64,000 nucleotides of DNA from an uncultured Bacteroidales bacterium. GTDB lineage: Bacteria; Bacteroidota; Bacteroidia; Bacteroidales; Bacteroidaceae. Shown here in pieces: positions 16,471 through 25,166 of this stretch (its first letter is position 1; every line of letters starts with the position of its first letter). Location: contig CACZAN010000002.1 of assembly GCA_902779165.1 (NCBI GenBank), forward strand, positions 1 through 64,000. Reading direction: 5' to 3'. Position numbers and translations under genes: made by a program. Under the pieces are notes generated by a model. It searched no databases, was not told the origin of the DNA, and saw only the letters and a list, made by a program, of their open reading frames with translations.

Positions 16471-17631
16471 ATGACTATGAATGAAAGTAACATTTCGCTG
16501 AAGCTGTTCCTCCAGGAGGAATACGCTTTCCGCCGCAACCTTCTTAGCGGCAAGATTGAATTCTGCGAACGCAAGGACGCAGAGAGTATTAACTATCGAA
16601 CGCTCGTACGCGAGGACATGAACAGCATCGTCCTCGCCGCCGAGGAAGCAATGCCCGAGGTGAAGGGGCTGCGCCAGCGCGTGGAGATGTTCATCTTCTC
16701 TCGCATGACGCCAGACTACGACCCTATTCGCGAGTGGCTGCAGGCGCTGCCCGAGTGGAACCAGAAGAACCACGTTGATGCTCTGCTCGACCGTCTGCCG
16801 GGCCTGCGTGCCGAACAGCGCTACTGGCTCCACGTCTGGCTGCGCTCTATGGTGGCCCACTGGCTGGGCGCCGACGAGCTACACGCCAACGAGCTGGTGC
16901 CTACCATCATCGGTCCCCAGGGCTGTGGCAAGAGTACGTTCTGCCGACTGCTGCTGCCGGAGCACCTGCGCGAGTACTTCCTCGATCATGTGAATCTCGC
17001 CAACAAGTTCGACAAGGAGATGGCGCTGACCAACAACCTCCTCGTGAATGTCGACGAGCTGGATCAGGTGCGCCGCAGCCAGCAGGCCGAGCTGAAGCAG
17101 CTGCTCTCCAAGAGCCGGGTGAACGGGCGCCCCATCTATGGTCGCGCACAGGATGACCGCCGTCGTTATGCCAGCTTCGTGGCTACGACGAACAACCTGC
17201 ATCCGCTGCACGACCCCACGGGCAGCCGCCGCTTTCTCTGCATCGAGATCCCCTACGGCAAGCTCATCGACAATCAGTCGCCCATCGACTACGAACAGCT
17301 CTACGCCCAGCTGCTCTGTGAGTTCCGTGGTGGCGAGCGCTACTGGCTGACAGAGGATGAGACGCGCAGTCTGCAGCGTGCCAACGCCCCCTACCAGTCT
17401 ACGCTGGATATGGAACGTATGGTGGACACCTGCTTCCGTCATCCTGCCGATGATGAGCCTTGTCGTCCGCTTGAGATGTCTGATATCGTGGACATTGTGG
17501 CACGTCAGTATCCGTTTGTTCGTCCCACTCAGAGTACGAAGGTGCAGCTGGGCATCGCCCTCTCTGCCCGTGGCTATGAACACACGCGCGACAATCAGGC
17601 TCGCCACTATTATGTAGTTCCGATCGTTTGA
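16471..17631 (+). CDS. VapE/VirE-family P-loop ATPase (mobile-element type primase-helicase partner)
   Basis: A 386-residue protein. Walker A GPQGCGKST at about 150; NLLVNVDELDQV as Walker B; and SFVATTNNLHPLHDPTGSRRFLCIEI, the sensor segment typical of virulence-associated protein E/VirE ATPases, which are related to superfamily 3 helicases. In Bacteroidetes such proteins occur in phage-like or integrative elements, usually beside a primase. Here it stands alone: no primase, integrase or phage gene adjoins. The family C-terminal domain (about 310-386) is present. An ATG two codons downstream (16477) is an alternative start. It is separated from fucP by a bidirectional terminator. Confidence 0.85.
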   Translation: MTMNESNISLKLFLQEEYAFRRNLLSGKIEFCERKDAESINYRTLVREDMNSIVLAAEEAMPEVKGLRQRVEMFIFSRMTPDYDPIREWLQALPEWNQKNHVDALLDRLPGLRAEQRYWLHVWLRSMVAHWLGADELHANELVPTIIGPQGCGKSTFCRLLLPEHLREYFLDHVNLANKFDKEMALTNNLLVNVDELDQVRRSQQAELKQLLSKSRVNGRPIYGRAQDDRRRYASFVATTNNLHPLHDPTGSRRFLCIEIPYGKLIDNQSPIDYEQLYAQLLCEFRGGERYWLTEDETRSLQRANAPYQSTLDMERMVDTCFRHPADDEPCRPLEMSDIVDIVARQYPFVRPTQSTKVQLGIALSARGYEHTRDNQARHYYVVPIV

Positions 17632-17676
17632 AAAATTGAAAAAATGAAAGATTGAGAATTGAAAAATGAAAGATTG

Positions 17677-17718
17677 AAAAAGAGCGCACCCGATTTGTGA
17701 CGGGTGCGCTCTTTTTTT
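17677..17718. terminator. Bidirectional terminator between the VapE gene and fucP
   Basis: Stem AAAAGAGCGCACCC (17678-17691) pairs with GGGTGCGCTCTTTT (17702-17715), with a run of T after it and a run of A before it. The right part, read on the minus strand, is also a copy of the CAAATTTTAACA...GAGCGCACCCGTCAC repeat found in the promoter blocks at 9715 and 13574. A tandem of GAAAAATTGAAA units precedes it (17630-17680). Confidence 0.85.
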
Positions 17719-17741
17719 GTTAAAATTTGAAAAAATCTGGA

Positions 17742-19097
17742 CTATGCTATTCCTGTCTTCACCTGCCGGAAGGTGCGGTAGCCGTAGATGGTGATGAAGA
17801 TGAAGCAGATGAAGGGGAGAACGAAGGAGACGTTGACGGCGGGCCAGCCGAAGATGACCTGCTGATCGATGAGGTGACCCTGCAAGGGGGGCATCAGGGC
17901 TCCGCCGACAATGGCCATGACGAGGAAGGCGGCACCGAGGGAGGTGTCCTCCGTGCGTACGTTCTCGAGGGCAATGCCGTAGATGCTGGGGAACATGATG
18001 GACATGAAGAGGCTGATGCAGACGAGGCTGTAGAGGCCCATCATGCCTTCGATGCAGATGGCGCCGAGGGTGCAGATCGACGCCCCGATGCCGAAAAGCA
18101 TGAGCAGACGACGCTGGTTGACCCACTTCATGATGTAGGTGCCCACGAAGCGGCCGGTCAACGACAGCGACATGGCCAGGATGTTCCAGCGCTGGGCGGT
18201 AGCCTTGTCGATGCCGAGGTGGTCGGCATACTGGATGATGAAGGTCCACACCATGATTTGGGCGGCGACATAGAGCACCTGAGCCAGCACGCCATTGCGG
18301 TAAGTGCCGTTGTGCCAGAGGCGGGAGAGGGTAGTGCGGGCGGTGGTCTGTGCGTCGTTCTCGCCCTTCAGGGAGGGCATCTTGGTGAGGGCGATGATGA
18401 TGAACATCACGAGGACAACGAGTCCGATGGCGACATACGGGTCGCGGATGACGGCGAGGTCGTGCAGGCGGATGTCGGCCTTCTCGGCCTCGGAGAGGGT
18501 GCCGAAGATGATCTGTCCGGCGGCGTCGCGCTTGTCGGAAAGGAGGTTCGGCAGCACGATGAACGAGGCAACGGCCATGCCGCTGAGCGAGCCCACGGGG
18601 TTGAAGGCCTGTGCCAGGTTCAGGCGGCGTGTGGAGTTGGACTTGTCGCCTAACGAGAGAATGAACGGGTTGGCGCTGGTCTCGAGAAAGGCGAGGCCGA
18701 AGGTGAGGATGTAGAGCGACACGCAGAAGAAGGTGAACTCCTGGAGCTGTGCGGCGGGGATGAACAAGAAGGCTCCTACGGCGTAAAGTCCGAGGCCGAT
18801 GAGCACGCCGACCTTGTAGGAGTATTTGCGGATGAACAGGGCGGCGGGAATGGCCATCGTTGCATAGCCGCCGTAGAAGGCGAACTGCACCATCGAGGCC
18901 TTGGCGGCTGAGATCTCCATCAGCGTCTGGAACGCTGCCACCATGGGGTTGGTGATGTCGTTGGCGAATCCCCAGAGGGCGAACAACGAGGTGATGAGGA
19001 TGAAGGTGAAGAGGTACTTGCGGGGCACAAGAACGGACTCTCCCCCCGCCCTCCCTGTTAGGGAGGGAGCAGAATGATTTTGAGTTGATGTATTCAT
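17742..19097 (-). CDS. fucP: L-fucose:H+ symporter-type MFS permease (FucP)
   Basis: A 451-residue protein with twelve membrane segments. From about residue 25, KYLFTFILITSLFALWGFANDITNPMVAAFQ is the characteristic first helix of FucP-family sugar/proton symporters, and FLETSANPFILSLG lies in the middle. It imports L-fucose or a related sugar across the inner membrane. The first 21 residues (MNTSTQNHSAPSLTGRAG...) come from GC-hairpin element copy D, which supplies the start codon and is identical to the start of UxaB. The ATG overlaps the stop of the DUF559 gene (ATGA), so translation is probably coupled. Last gene of the fucose operon. Confidence 0.93.
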   Translation of the reverse strand: MNTSTQNHSAPSLTGRAGGESVLVPRKYLFTFILITSLFALWGFANDITNPMVAAFQTLMEISAAKASMVQFAFYGGYATMAIPAALFIRKYSYKVGVLIGLGLYAVGAFLFIPAAQLQEFTFFCVSLYILTFGLAFLETSANPFILSLGDKSNSTRRLNLAQAFNPVGSLSGMAVASFIVLPNLLSDKRDAAGQIIFGTLSEAEKADIRLHDLAVIRDPYVAIGLVVLVMFIIIALTKMPSLKGENDAQTTARTTLSRLWHNGTYRNGVLAQVLYVAAQIMVWTFIIQYADHLGIDKATAQRWNILAMSLSLTGRFVGTYIMKWVNQRRLLMLFGIGASICTLGAICIEGMMGLYSLVCISLFMSIMFPSIYGIALENVRTEDTSLGAAFLVMAIVGGALMPPLQGHLIDQQVIFGWPAVNVSFVLPFICFIFITIYGYRTFRQVKTGIA

Positions 19098-19518
19098 TTA
19101 AAGTATGATTCTATTTGAGATAAGACGTTTTGGGTGTCGTAAAGGACTTCTTCATTAGAGAAACGCATGATGTGAAAGCCCATCCGTTCTAAAGCTTGTT
19201 CTCGAACAGCGTCATCTTCTTGTTGTTGACGCTCTGCATGATAACCTCCATCCACTTCGATGACAAGGCCTTCACGCTGTGAGACGAAATCGACGATGTA
19301 ATCACCAATAATATATTGCCTGTTGAATCGGGTTCCAACGTCCAAGGTGCGCAGTTCTTCCCATAGAACGGATTCTGCAAGTGTCATATTACGGCGATTC
19401 TCTCTTGCAAAGTCTTTCAAGAGCGCATATCTGTCAGGTGAAGCTGATCGATAATCCATTATTCTCTATTTAAGAAGGTGACCGCTCCCTCCCTAACAGG
19501 GAGGGCGGGGGGAGAGTC
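19036..19518 (-). mobile_element. GC-hairpin element, copy D: nuclease-bearing (putative autonomous) form
   Basis: 483 bp between inverted hairpin ends (GACTCTCCCCCCGCCCTCCC at 19036 and its complement ending at 19518). On the minus strand the order is hairpin, GGTCACC mark, DUF559 gene (19459 to 19094), an ATG overlapping the DUF559 stop, 20 further codons, hairpin. The upstream end lies 1 base after the fucI stop codon; the downstream end runs directly into the FucP reading frame. No target duplication is visible (flanks GAACG and GTCAA). It is 62-base identical with copy C at its downstream end. Confidence 0.9.
19094..19459 (-). CDS. DUF559 (Vsr-like, PD-(D/E)XK) nuclease domain protein inside GC-hairpin element
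   Basis: A 121-residue single-domain protein starting MDYRSASPDRYALLKDFARE. Family features: RRNMTLAESVLWEELR near residue 20, then the core RQYIIGDYIVDFVSQREGLVIEVDGGYH with the Asp of YIVDF and the E-x-D of VIEVDG as probable metal ligands, and the MGFHIMRFSNEEVL strand-helix. DUF559 is related to the very-short-patch-repair endonuclease fold; no substrate is established for the family. Here the gene is flanked exactly by the element's hairpin ends, and its TGA stop overlaps the fucP ATG by four bases. The simplest reading is that it is the mobility protein of the element rather than part of fucose metabolism. Confidence 0.9.
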   Translation of the reverse strand: MDYRSASPDRYALLKDFARENRRNMTLAESVLWEELRTLDVGTRFNRQYIIGDYIVDFVSQREGLVIEVDGGYHAERQQQEDDAVREQALERMGFHIMRFSNEEVLYDTQNVLSQIESYFK

Positions 19519-19519
19519 G

Positions 19520-21337
19520 TCAATACAATGGCCCGAAGTTTTGGCAGGCACGGTAGTCGGCACCCTCTTTGTCCATTCCGAAGGCATTCCATGCGGCGGG
19601 ACGGAAGATGTCGGCATCGGCGACGTTGTGCATGCATACGGGAATGCGGAGGATGCTGCAGAGGGTGATGACGTCGGCACCAATATGGCCGTAGGCGATG
19701 GCACCGTGGTTAGCACCCCAGCAGTTCATGACTGAATATACATCCTTGAAGCAGTCCTTCGACGGGTCGAGGCGCGGCACGAACCAAGTTGTGGGCCAGG
19801 TGGGGTCGGTGCGGCGGTCGAGGATGTCGTGGGTCTTCGGGTCGAGTTCCACGGTCCAGCCTTCGGCGAGCTGCAGCACGGGGCCAAGGCCTTGCACCAT
19901 GTTCAGGCGCATCATGGTCATGGGCATGCCTCCCTTGGTGACGAAGTGTGAACTGTAGCCGCCGCCACGGAAGTAATCGCGGTCGGCAGGCATCCAGTTG
20001 GTAGCCTTGAGGCAGGCCTCGACGTCGGCGTCGGTCAGTTCCCAGTGGGGCTTCATGGTCGGCTTGCCATCGGCATCTGTGGCGGCGCCGGTGGCATCGA
20101 GGGTGGTGGCACCGCTGTTGATGAGGTGGATGAAGCCCTGAGCGGCCAGACCGCTCAGCACGGTGCCTGTGACGCGCTTGACGGCCTCTGGGCTCCAGTA
20201 GGTGCGGATGTCGGAGAACATCACGCCGCGGTTTGTCAGCAGGTGACCGAAGAGCATGGTCATCCCGTTGAGGAAGTCGTTTTCGGTGGCGAGGATCTTT
20301 GCCTCGCGCTTGCCGTTCCAGTCGAACGACGTGCACATCAGCGACTCGGGGAAGTCGAAGTTCGGCTTGTAGTCGGTCCACTGGCGCTGGCCTTGCACTC
20401 CGCCGGCGATGGCATTATGTCCTAATGCTTCTTCCTTGTAGCCCATTTCGAGCAGACGCGGGTTGCCCTCCATGAGGTCGCGGATGATCATCATGGTCTT
20501 TACGGTGAACTCCCAGTCGGCATCCTTCTCGGCGCGGTTCTTGCCCTTGCCCTTGCCGTTGAAAGTGGTCATGGGCGTGCCGGGGAAGAGCGGACGGTCC
20601 TCGTTGTAGTCGTGGCCTTCCTGCGGCTTGCAGTATTTCTCTACCCACGCCATCGCTCTCTGGAACTCTTCGGGGTCAAAGATGTTGAAATCGACGCGGC
20701 GAAGGATTTCGACGAGCGAGACGTACTCCGTGCGCATACCTAAGTAGTTCTGCAGGAAGTCGGCATTGACGATGGAGCCGGCGATGCCCATGCAGGTGTT
20801 GCCTAAGGAGAGGTAGCTCTTGCCTCTCATCGTGGCTACTGCCTGTGCGGCCCGGGCGAAGCGCAGAATCTTCTCGGCTACATCGGCGGGGATAGAGTTG
20901 TCGGCAATATCCTGAACGTCATGGCCGTAGATGCCAAAAGCGGGCAGGCCCTTTTGGGCGTGAGCGGCCAAGACGGCAGCCAGATAGACGGCACCTGGGC
21001 GCTCTGTACCATTGAAGCCCCACACGGCTTTCGGGTAGTGCGGGTTCATGTCCATGGTCTCAGAACCATAGCACCAGCAAGAGGTGACGGTGATGGTGGA
21101 GCCTACGCCCTCGCGCTCGAACTTCTCGGCGCAAGCGGCGCTCTCGGCCACACGGCCTATGGTGCCGTCGGCAATGACGCACTCCACAGGTGAACCGTCG
21201 CCATTGCGGAGGTTGGTGGTTATCAACTCGGCAACGGCCTTGGCCAGTGCCATCGTTTTCTCTTCAAGGCTTTCGCGGACACCGCCCTGGCGACCGTCGA
21301 TGGTGGGACGAATCCCGATTTTGGGGTAAGTATTCAT
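19520..21337 (-). CDS. fucI: L-fucose isomerase
   Basis: A 605-residue protein, normal FucI length. Family segments: [20 protein letters not shown] at the N-terminus, [31 protein letters not shown], and the active-site region ATENDFLNG (Mn-binding Glu/Asp region) with FSDIRTYW. It interconverts L-fucose and L-fuculose; FucI also handles D-arabinose. Its ATG overlaps the stop of the amidohydrolase gene by four bases. No fuculokinase or fuculose-phosphate aldolase gene is in the window. The stop TGA is one base from the end of the nuclease-bearing element. Confidence 0.97.
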   Translation of the reverse strand: MNTYPKIGIRPTIDGRQGGVRESLEEKTMALAKAVAELITTNLRNGDGSPVECVIADGTIGRVAESAACAEKFEREGVGSTITVTSCWCYGSETMDMNPHYPKAVWGFNGTERPGAVYLAAVLAAHAQKGLPAFGIYGHDVQDIADNSIPADVAEKILRFARAAQAVATMRGKSYLSLGNTCMGIAGSIVNADFLQNYLGMRTEYVSLVEILRRVDFNIFDPEEFQRAMAWVEKYCKPQEGHDYNEDRPLFPGTPMTTFNGKGKGKNRAEKDADWEFTVKTMMIIRDLMEGNPRLLEMGYKEEALGHNAIAGGVQGQRQWTDYKPNFDFPESLMCTSFDWNGKREAKILATENDFLNGMTMLFGHLLTNRGVMFSDIRTYWSPEAVKRVTGTVLSGLAAQGFIHLINSGATTLDATGAATDADGKPTMKPHWELTDADVEACLKATNWMPADRDYFRGGGYSSHFVTKGGMPMTMMRLNMVQGLGPVLQLAEGWTVELDPKTHDILDRRTDPTWPTTWFVPRLDPSKDCFKDVYSVMNCWGANHGAIAYGHIGADVITLCSILRIPVCMHNVADADIFRPAAWNAFGMDKEGADYRACQNFGPLY

Positions 21338-22314
21338 TCGCTCATATTTTTTATGTAAGGTAATTCAGGTAGGTTCTTGAAGCCATAGAACTGCTTGGCG
21401 TTCTGGCCGAGGAAGGAGGCCTTCTGGTCGGCGGTGAGCTCTGCGGACTTGGAGATGAAGTCGTAGGACATGCGGTAGGTGATGGCGGTGATGGTGCGAG
21501 GGTAGTCGCTGCCCCACATCAGTTTATCCCATCCCACGAGGTCGGCAGCTTCGCGAATGGCTCGGACGGCGGAAGGGTAGGGGTAGAACTCGGGGTTGTA
21601 GAGCCAGGTGATGCCTCCGCTCTCCACCATTACGTTTTCATTGCGTGCCAGGAGGATCTGCTGTCGCCAGCTCTCGTTCTCCCACGGGGGACTTTGGGGC
21701 TGGTCGGCCATGCCGAGGTGTCCGATGGCAATCTTCAGGTGCGGACATTCGGCAATGATTTCGCGCAACTCGGCAACCTGTTTGTCGCCGTCGGCCAGGC
21801 ACATGGAGACAATCATACCGCGCTGTTCCATCATCTTGAAGACGGGCAGGAGTGTCAGTAGCGAGTTGTGGAAGCGGTGACCTGGGAAGGCAATGCCCTT
21901 CAAACCAGCTTCGGCAACGGCTTGTGCCTCTTCGAGATTCCAGGCCATTCCCATACAAAAGAAACGGTCGGGGTACTGTTTCTGCACCTGTTCCAGGTAG
22001 GTGTTCTGGTTGCCGTCAATGACTTCTTGTACGACGACGGCTGCGCCTACCTGCGCGTAGTCCATATTACTAAGGAACACCTCGGCGGTGTTCTCTCCGT
22101 CGATCATGAAGGGAGGCAGCATCTGCCGTTCCTCGCCGAAGAAGAGCGAGCGGCTGCCGTTGGTGGCCTGTGTGTGGATGGCATAACCATCCACCACTGT
22201 ATCTTGGTGCAGCCAAAGATGAGAGTGGGCGTCAATAATAGACCCACCCCCCAGCCCCTCCCTGGACACTTCGTTAGGGAGGGGAGTAGAATGTATTTGA
22301 CTGGAGGTTTCCAT
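21334..22314 (-). CDS. Amidohydrolase, probable L-fuconolactone-type lactonase
   Basis: A 326-residue TIM-barrel amidohydrolase: metal-binding [10 protein letters not shown] (HxH) at about 25-34, [11 protein letters not shown] in the middle, and MWGSDYPRT with the catalytic Asp at about 285. Fuconolactonases and related sugar lactonases have this layout, and between an L-galactose-dehydrogenase-like AKR and fucI that role fits best. The first 24-25 residues ([20 protein letters not shown]...) are encoded by GC-hairpin element copy E; the family starts at the IIDAHSHLW segment. The start is at 22314, inside the element. The stop overlaps fucI. Confidence 0.88.
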   Translation of the reverse strand: METSSQIHSTPLPNEVSREGLGGGSIIDAHSHLWLHQDTVVDGYAIHTQATNGSRSLFFGEERQMLPPFMIDGENTAEVFLSNMDYAQVGAAVVVQEVIDGNQNTYLEQVQKQYPDRFFCMGMAWNLEEAQAVAEAGLKGIAFPGHRFHNSLLTLLPVFKMMEQRGMIVSMCLADGDKQVAELREIIAECPHLKIAIGHLGMADQPQSPPWENESWRQQILLARNENVMVESGGITWLYNPEFYPYPSAVRAIREAADLVGWDKLMWGSDYPRTITAITYRMSYDFISKSAELTADQKASFLGQNAKQFYGFKNLPELPYIKNMSE

Positions 22315-22389
22315 ATTGTATCAAGGTGTAATGCTTTCTATTCCTAAAGGTAACCGCTCCCTCCCTCACAGGGAGGGCGGGGGTGGGTC
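22241..22389 (-). mobile_element. GC-hairpin element, copy E (variant ends, fills the AKR-amidohydrolase junction)
   Basis: 149 bp with diverged ends GACCCACCCCCCAGCCCCTCCC and ...GGGCGGGGGTGGGTC. The left mark AGAATGTATTTGACTGG and right mark GGTAACCGCTCCCTCCC are kept. On the minus strand it begins two bases after the AKR TAA stop and ends inside codon 25 of the amidohydrolase gene, to which it supplies the ATG (22314). There is no nuclease gene inside. Confidence 0.88.
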
Positions 22390-22391
22390 TG

Positions 22392-23339
22392 TTATGAGTT
22401 GCACCAAGTTACTCTCTTCTGTTCCCCAATAATGTCCTGTACCTCCTTTACCAGCTGCCAGTCGATGGGCTCCTCGATGTACTGGAGGTTGCGGCGGACG
22501 TTGTCGGGGTTGGCGGAGGAGAAGAGGGTGGAGGGCACACGCGGATTGCTGACGGAAAACTGCATGGCCAGCTTCTCGATGGGATAGCCTTTGGACTTAC
22601 AGTGCTGGGCGGCACGCTGACAGGCCTGGACCAGCGGCTTCGGTGCCGGATGCCAATCAGGTACGCCACGTTCGGAGAGCAGTCCCATCGACAGTGGCGA
22701 GGCGTTGATGAGCCCGATTCCATGGCTCTCGAAATAGTCGAGGTTGTCGGCCAGGGCGTCGTCGCAGAGGCAGTAGTGGCAGAAGTTCAGCACCGTTTCC
22801 ACCGTACCTTCCTTGCTGTGGTCGATGACCCACCGGAGATTGGCAAGCTGCAGGTCGGTGATACCGACATGGCTGACAAGCCCTTTATCCTTTAACTCAA
22901 TGAGTGCGGGCAACGTCTCGTCGACTACCAGTTGAAGTCCTCCAGGCAGGGAGGCCTGGAATTCAATGTCGTGGACGTGAATCAGATCGATGTGCTCCAC
23001 GCCGAGGCGGTCCATGCTCTCGTAGACACTCTCCTGTGCCCGCTTACCGCTGTAGTCCCAGGTGTTCACTCCGTCCTTGCCGTAGCGTCCCACTTTCGTG
23101 GAGAGGATGTAGCGATCGCGCGGAATCTGTCGCAGGGCCCGACCTAGTACGGTTTCTGCTTTGTAGTGACCGTAGTAGGGCGACACGTCGATGAGGTTCA
23201 TGCCCCCGTCGAGGGCCACAAAGACGGTTTCCACAGCCCGGCCTTCGTCGATGGTGTGGAATACGCCGCCCAATGATGAGGCTCCGAAGCTTAGAGCCGA
23301 GACTTTCAAACCAGTCTTTCCAAGTACTCTGTATTCCAT
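22392..23339 (-). CDS. Aldo/keto reductase, L-galactose/L-fucose 1-dehydrogenase-like
   Basis: A 315-residue protein from the ATG at 23339 (MEYRVLGKTGLKVSALSFGA); longer readings have no family similarity. Catalytic tetrad segments: LIDVSPYYG (Asp and Tyr), STKVGRYG (Lys), IHVHDIEF (His). The order of motifs, including NASPLSMGLLSERG and PDWHPAPKPL and HCKSKG, follows plant L-galactose dehydrogenase closely. L-fucose is 6-deoxy-L-galactose, so oxidation of L-fucose to its lactone is the likely reaction, feeding the adjacent lactonase. First gene of the operon, with a TACCTTTG promoter box 32 bases before the ATG. Confidence 0.9.
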   Translation of the reverse strand: MEYRVLGKTGLKVSALSFGASSLGGVFHTIDEGRAVETVFVALDGGMNLIDVSPYYGHYKAETVLGRALRQIPRDRYILSTKVGRYGKDGVNTWDYSGKRAQESVYESMDRLGVEHIDLIHVHDIEFQASLPGGLQLVVDETLPALIELKDKGLVSHVGITDLQLANLRWVIDHSKEGTVETVLNFCHYCLCDDALADNLDYFESHGIGLINASPLSMGLLSERGVPDWHPAPKPLVQACQRAAQHCKSKGYPIEKLAMQFSVSNPRVPSTLFSSANPDNVRRNLQYIEEPIDWQLVKEVQDIIGEQKRVTWCNS

Positions 23340-23370
23340 AATAAGATATGTTTTTGTCGTTTTCTGAGGA

Positions 23371-23378
23371 CAAAGGTA
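23371..23378 (-). promoter_or_regulatory. -7 box (TACCTTTG) of the fucose operon
   Basis: TACCTTTG on the minus strand, 32 bases upstream of the AKR start. Confidence 0.65.
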
Positions 23379-23546
23379 TGTAAAAAAACGGGAAAAACCA
23401 TCAAGGCAAGTCAAAAAATGTTTTTTAAACACCAAAAGCAGACGATTTTCGGTGGATATAAGTGAAAAAGGTCATAAAAAGAGGACGAATTGCTAAATTA
23501 AGTAATAAAAAGCGTTAAGATATTCGTCCTTCTCAATTATTTTATC

Positions 23547-23554
23547 TACTTTTG
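23547..23554 (+). promoter_or_regulatory. -7 box (TACTTTTG) of ndk, with a nearby inverted repeat
   Basis: TACTTTTG is followed by CAGCG, as at several promoters here. Upstream, AGGACGAAT (about 23482) and ATTCGTCCT (about 23522) form an inverted repeat spanning the -33 region, a possible operator. Confidence 0.6.
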
Positions 23555-23613
23555 CAGCGAAAATGTGTAATAGTTCCAGAACTAAATTAAATACACCTTA
23601 TATATAATATATA

Positions 23614-24075
23614 ATGGAAACAACCCTCGTACTGCTCAAACCCAGCTGTGTTCAACGCCAGTTGATAGGTGAAATCGTACACCGCTTTGAGCGCCGCGGC
23701 TTGCGCATTGCCGGAATGAAAATGATGCAACTTGACGAAGCCATTCTTCGTGAGCATTATGCTCATCTGGTAGATCGCCCCTTCTTTCCGACCTTGGCTG
23801 CTTCTATGATGACCTCACCGGTCGTGGCTCTGGCGCTGTCCGGACTGGAAGCCGTAGGTGTCGTTCGTGCAATGACGGGCTTTACCAATGGTCGTCGTGC
23901 AGACCCCGGTACGATTCGTGGCGATTACGCCATGAGCAACCAGCAGAATATCGTTCACGCCTCTGATTCCGTAGAGAATGCCGCTATCGAACTCAAGCGC
24001 TTCTTCCGCCCAGAGGAAATCTTTGATTACAAGAGTGGCGTCCTCGACTTCCTTTATGGAGTGGATGAGGCTTAA
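23614..24075 (+). CDS. ndk: Nucleoside diphosphate kinase
   Basis: A 153-residue protein of standard family length. It starts METTLVLLKPSCVQR (LVLxKP), with the active-site His in NIVHASDSVENAAIELKRFF. It transfers the gamma-phosphate of ATP to NDPs in the cytoplasm through a phosphohistidine intermediate. The family's usual RGDY motif is present (TIRGDYAMSNQQN). It heads a plus-strand row of housekeeping genes and has its own promoter. Confidence 0.97.
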   Translation: METTLVLLKPSCVQRQLIGEIVHRFERRGLRIAGMKMMQLDEAILREHYAHLVDRPFFPTLAASMMTSPVVALALSGLEAVGVVRAMTGFTNGRRADPGTIRGDYAMSNQQNIVHASDSVENAAIELKRFFRPEEIFDYKSGVLDFLYGVDEA

Positions 24076-24107
24076 TACTTTGTTTCTAAACCTTATACTT
24101 TGAACCA

Positions 24108-25088
24108 ATGATAATAAACATCATCAAGAAAACCAGTGCAGCGCTGTTCCTGTCCGCCTTGGCCCTGCCTGTAGCAGGTCAGGATTTGATAGCCCGTCAG
24201 GCTCCAGTGGACAAGAAAATGCGTGCCGTGGACAGTGTGGCTATTCAGCGACTTTTTGAACAGGAAAATATCGAGAACCCTGCTGCTGAGCTGTATCCTG
24301 ACTGGGAAGACCGGTTCATCAATGCCTATGGAAATGTGGAGTTGCCGCAAGAGCTGAAGATCGACTTGCGCCATTTCTGCATGCCGACGACCAATCGCGT
24401 CGTCACCTCCAACTATGGCTACCGCCGTCGCTTCCGCCGTCAGCATAAGGGTATTGATATCAATGCAAATTATGGTGATACCATTCGTGCCGCATTTGAT
24501 GGCAAGGTGCGTATTGTTGAATTCCAGCGTGGCGGCTACGGCAATGTCGTTGTCATCCGTCATGCCAACGGATTGGAAACCGTTTATGGTCATCACAGCC
24601 GTAACTTGGTGAAGGCAGGGGATGTGGTGAAGGCTGGGGATGCTATCGGTCTGGCCGGTCGTACCGGTCGTTCCACGGGCGTGCATCTTCATTTCGAGAC
24701 GCGCTTGCTGGGTGAATATATAGATCCTTCGAAGCTCTTTGACTTTGCCAATCAGGACGTGACAGGTGACTTCTATGTCTTCCGTGGTCGTGGTCGCGGC
24801 ACTCTTATAGGAAAACACGATCCTGCTGTGCAGGCTGTTGAGGGCACGGATGTGGCCGAGGCAACGGCTGCCGAAGAGGAGGATGTGACCTATGCTTCCA
24901 CCGAGACGGCTCAGGCCCAGCGCGCTCAGCGTGCTGCCCGCAACACCCGCATTCATAAGGTGCGCAAGGGTGAGACGCTGTCGAGCATAGCCAAGAAACG
25001 TCATACTACCGTGGCTAAGCTCTGCCGCGCCAATGGTATCTCCACCCGCACCAAGTTGCGCGTAGGCCAGATCCTCAAATACTCTTAA
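24108..25088 (+). CDS. M23 peptidase with C-terminal LysM domain
   Basis: A 326-residue exported protein: signal peptide up to about residue 24 (ALFLSALALPVAGQ), an M23/LytM domain at about 100-225 with zinc motifs HKGIDIN (HxxxD) and HLHFET (HxH), then a low-complexity Ala/Arg linker and a LysM repeat at about 282-326 (HKVRKGETLSSIAKKRHTT). It should cleave peptidoglycan cross-links in the periplasm while LysM binds glycan; all visible metal ligands are present, so it is probably active. It follows ndk by 32 bases. Confidence 0.93.
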   Translation: MIINIIKKTSAALFLSALALPVAGQDLIARQAPVDKKMRAVDSVAIQRLFEQENIENPAAELYPDWEDRFINAYGNVELPQELKIDLRHFCMPTTNRVVTSNYGYRRRFRRQHKGIDINANYGDTIRAAFDGKVRIVEFQRGGYGNVVVIRHANGLETVYGHHSRNLVKAGDVVKAGDAIGLAGRTGRSTGVHLHFETRLLGEYIDPSKLFDFANQDVTGDFYVFRGRGRGTLIGKHDPAVQAVEGTDVAEATAAEEEDVTYASTETAQAQRAQRAARNTRIHKVRKGETLSSIAKKRHTTVAKLCRANGISTRTKLRVGQILKYS

Positions 25089-25166
25089 TTGTTCATTGAT
25101 TAACGGACATCGCTAAGCGAAGTCCTTCCAAGTAAACTCTTACTGTTAATTGTCAACTGAAATCAG

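Noticed and set aside
13574-17729. Invertible promoter system between the repeated blocks in opposite orientation
   Set aside because: The inverted copy is part of a terminator, the shared segment is only about 33 bases, and no recombinase gene is near; kept only as a check to make in long reads.
17727-18653. Long open frame antisense to fucP, and similar long antisense frames over comM, uxaA, the Gfo/Idh genes and recG
   Set aside because: Low-complexity Asp/Glu/His/Val-rich translations caused by codon bias of the real gene on the other strand.
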